The translations under genes and the position numbers were made by a program. From NCBI GenBank assembly GCA_937920545.1, contig CAKZUG010000058.1, positions 1 to 45,745 on the forward strand: a stretch of 45,745 bases of DNA. Direction: 5' to 3'. Positions 44,573-45,745 of the stretch are shown here, in pieces (within the stretch, counting starts at the first letter, position 1; each line of letters starts with the position of its first letter). Origin of the DNA: an uncultured Saccharophagus sp. (GTDB lineage Bacteria; Pseudomonadota; Gammaproteobacteria; Pseudomonadales; Cellvibrionaceae). The notes below the pieces were generated by a model that was not told the DNA's origin, did not search any database, and worked only from the letters and a program-made list of their open reading frames with translations.

Positions 44573-45358
44573 CTATAGATGAATATCGATAGTACCTTCC
44601 ATGTATGTCACTGCGCAACCAGATATCAAAACTCGATCTTCGTGAAGCTCACAGACCAATTTACCACCACGCTCAGAGACTTGCTTTGCATAAAGCTTGG
44701 GCTTATGTAACTTATCTGACCAATACGGCATCAGTTGAGTATATGCAGACCCCGTTACCGAATCCTCTAAAATGCCAAATTTAGGCGCAAAAAAACGCAC
44801 AATAAAATCAAATTCTGAAGATGGAGCTGTTGCAATCACACCACGAAAATCGAGCTGCTTTAATGCTTCGTGATTGGCATTAATACTAAGCACATCGTCT
44901 TCTTTTTCAAAAACAGCAAGGTAATCATCGTGTCTCAGACATTCTATAGGCGAGATACCCAACCCTGTCACAAGCGCTTTTGGCGTACTACATGATTCGG
45001 GAGGCTGAGATGGAAAATCAAGAGTGAGGAAGTGACCGCTTTTTGAAACACGTAATTCACCGGATAAAGATTGAAATATCACAGTATCTTCTTTGTAATC
45101 GAGACTATTAAACAGGATATGCGCACTCGCCAGCGTAGCGTGACCACATAGCTCAACCTCTTTAATAGGTGTAAACCAACGAATATGAAAACCATTATCT
45201 GATGGAGCAAAAAATGCTGTTTCAGCAAGATTGTTTTCTGCAGCTATGGATTGCATTGTAGAATCTGGCAACCACTCTGCCAATGGCACCACAGCAGCAG
45301 GGTTCCCTTCAAACTGTTTTTCAGCAAAAGCATCGACTTGATAAAGGGCTAACTTCAT
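44573..45358 (-). CDS. PhzF family isomerase/epimerase, paralogue 2
   Basis: A 261-residue PhzF-fold protein. MKLALYQVDAFAEKQFEGNP is the usual N-terminus, ENNLAETAFF holds the catalytic Glu46, and VELCGHATLASAHILF and LEDSVTGSAYTQLMPYW are the other signatures; the DPVTGS of most members is DSVTGS. Start ATG 45358 has GAGGTG just upstream and removes four residues of the longer frame. Its codon use is closer to the core genes than that of paralogue 1. The AT-rich tandem repeats begin about 55 bp upstream. Substrate unknown. Confidence 0.93.
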   Translation of the reverse strand: MKLALYQVDAFAEKQFEGNPAAVVPLAEWLPDSTMQSIAAENNLAETAFFAPSDNGFHIRWFTPIKEVELCGHATLASAHILFNSLDYKEDTVIFQSLSGELRVSKSGHFLTLDFPSQPPESCSTPKALVTGLGISPIECLRHDDYLAVFEKEDDVLSINANHEALKQLDFRGVIATAPSSEFDFIVRFFAPKFGILEDSVTGSAYTQLMPYWSDKLHKPKLYAKQVSERGGKLVCELHEDRVLISGCAVTYMEGTIDIHL

Positions 45359-45414
45359 TACACACCTCATAAGTATGATAAAAATATGACACGCTAAACA
45401 TCCCTAAATGGCAC

Positions 45415-45745
45415 AAACACAGCAAATCCATATTTTATTTCAGAAATACAATATTAAATTATATAACAGACGAAAAACACAGGACATCCATATTTTATTT
45501 ATAAATACAATATCAAATTACATAACAGAAATATATTTAAATATTTTATTATTTATCAGAAACACAGGACATCCATATTTTATTTATAAATACAATATCA
45601 AATTACATAACAGAAATATATTTAAATATTTTATGGCTATGTATTTTTATATGAATGAGTTAATTTTGAGTATTAAGGTAAAATCACTAAGTAAAATGTA
45701 ATACCAATAGAATGATTAACATGATTGTTATTGCCTAATGAATAG
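45415..45745 (+). repeat. Tandem AT-rich repeats, including copy R2
   Basis: Three direct units begin at 45415, 45475 and 45560, each starting AAACACAG followed by RCATCCATATTTTATTT-like sequence. The first two are partial (about 60 and 85 bp); the third is full length and matches R1 (42881-43066) almost base for base up to the window end. A 97-codon frame across this stretch is a by-product of the repeat and not a gene. Confidence 0.9.

Noticed and set aside
45408-45701. 97-codon plus-strand frame at the right end
   Set aside because: It is made of the tandem AT-rich repeat and encodes a repetitive Ile/Tyr/Asn-rich peptide without a ribosome binding site.
45415-45745. CRISPR-like array of direct repeats
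   Set aside because: Units are 60-185 bp with no unique spacers of constant length and no cas genes nearby.

Overview
The window looks like part of the chromosome of an aerobic, probably marine gammaproteobacterium, most like the Cellvibrionales (Saccharophagus/Teredinibacter group). The placement is inferred from gene content and order: trpH-yciO-scpA-scpB, lptG/lptF divergent from pepA-holC, a TIGR04211 SH3 protein, Smc-type ScpAB rather than MukBEF, and a lipoprotein with thrombospondin type 3 repeats. Base composition is moderately AT-rich; the assimilatory nitrate reductase pair is visibly richer in GC.

Layout. Positions 1-4250 (minus): a PHP-family RNase, a YciO/TsaC-like protein, then the condensin partners ScpA and ScpB (ScpB runs off the left edge). 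Positions 4313-7775 (plus): a VC0807-like membrane protein, YciI, an SH3/coiled-coil envelope protein, a periplasmic cyclophilin and PdxJ. Positions 7998-11546: eda and zwf (minus) divergent from gap (plus), a glucose-catabolism block. Positions 11747-14065: DUF3108 protein, class III cyclase with FHA domain, RDD membrane protein. Positions 14211-18749: lptG-lptF (minus) divergent from pepA and holC (plus). Positions 18940-22120: HD-GYP phosphodiesterase, aromatic aminotransferase and a divergent Lrp/AsnC regulator. Positions 22318-27879: SulP transporter, formate/nitrite channel, a fused PP2C phosphatase/Ser-Thr kinase, and cyanase.

From about 27.9 kb the window becomes more accessory: a TSP3 lipoprotein, a cyclophilin with a GlyGly-CTERM-like tail, a giant 833-residue flagellin with no other flagellar gene nearby, GreB, a two-gene assimilatory nitrate reductase (FAD subunit plus NasA with a C-terminal [2Fe-2S] domain), a RES/Xre toxin-antitoxin pair, a truncated group II intron, two PhzF paralogues, a transposase remnant and an LprI-like secreted protein. 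Four copies of one MITE-like element (target CTAG, ends starting GGAACCTCTGATTAA) are scattered through this half, with REP-like hairpins and an AT-rich repeat of about 185 bp found upstream of each phzF gene.

How the genes work together: nitrate reduction, nitrite/formate transport, cyanate breakdown and the fused kinase/phosphatase suggest an inorganic-nitrogen theme at 24.4-39.7 kb, but NirBD and a nitrate importer are not present. zwf, eda and gap serve the Entner-Doudoroff route, with edd and pgl elsewhere. I found no CRISPR array, tRNA, rRNA or complete transposase, and no clear evidence for a wholly new multi-gene system. The best leads are the MITE family, the repeat/phzF arrangement, the structured DNA after nasA, the cyclase with an altered catalytic position, and the sorting-tagged cyclophilin.
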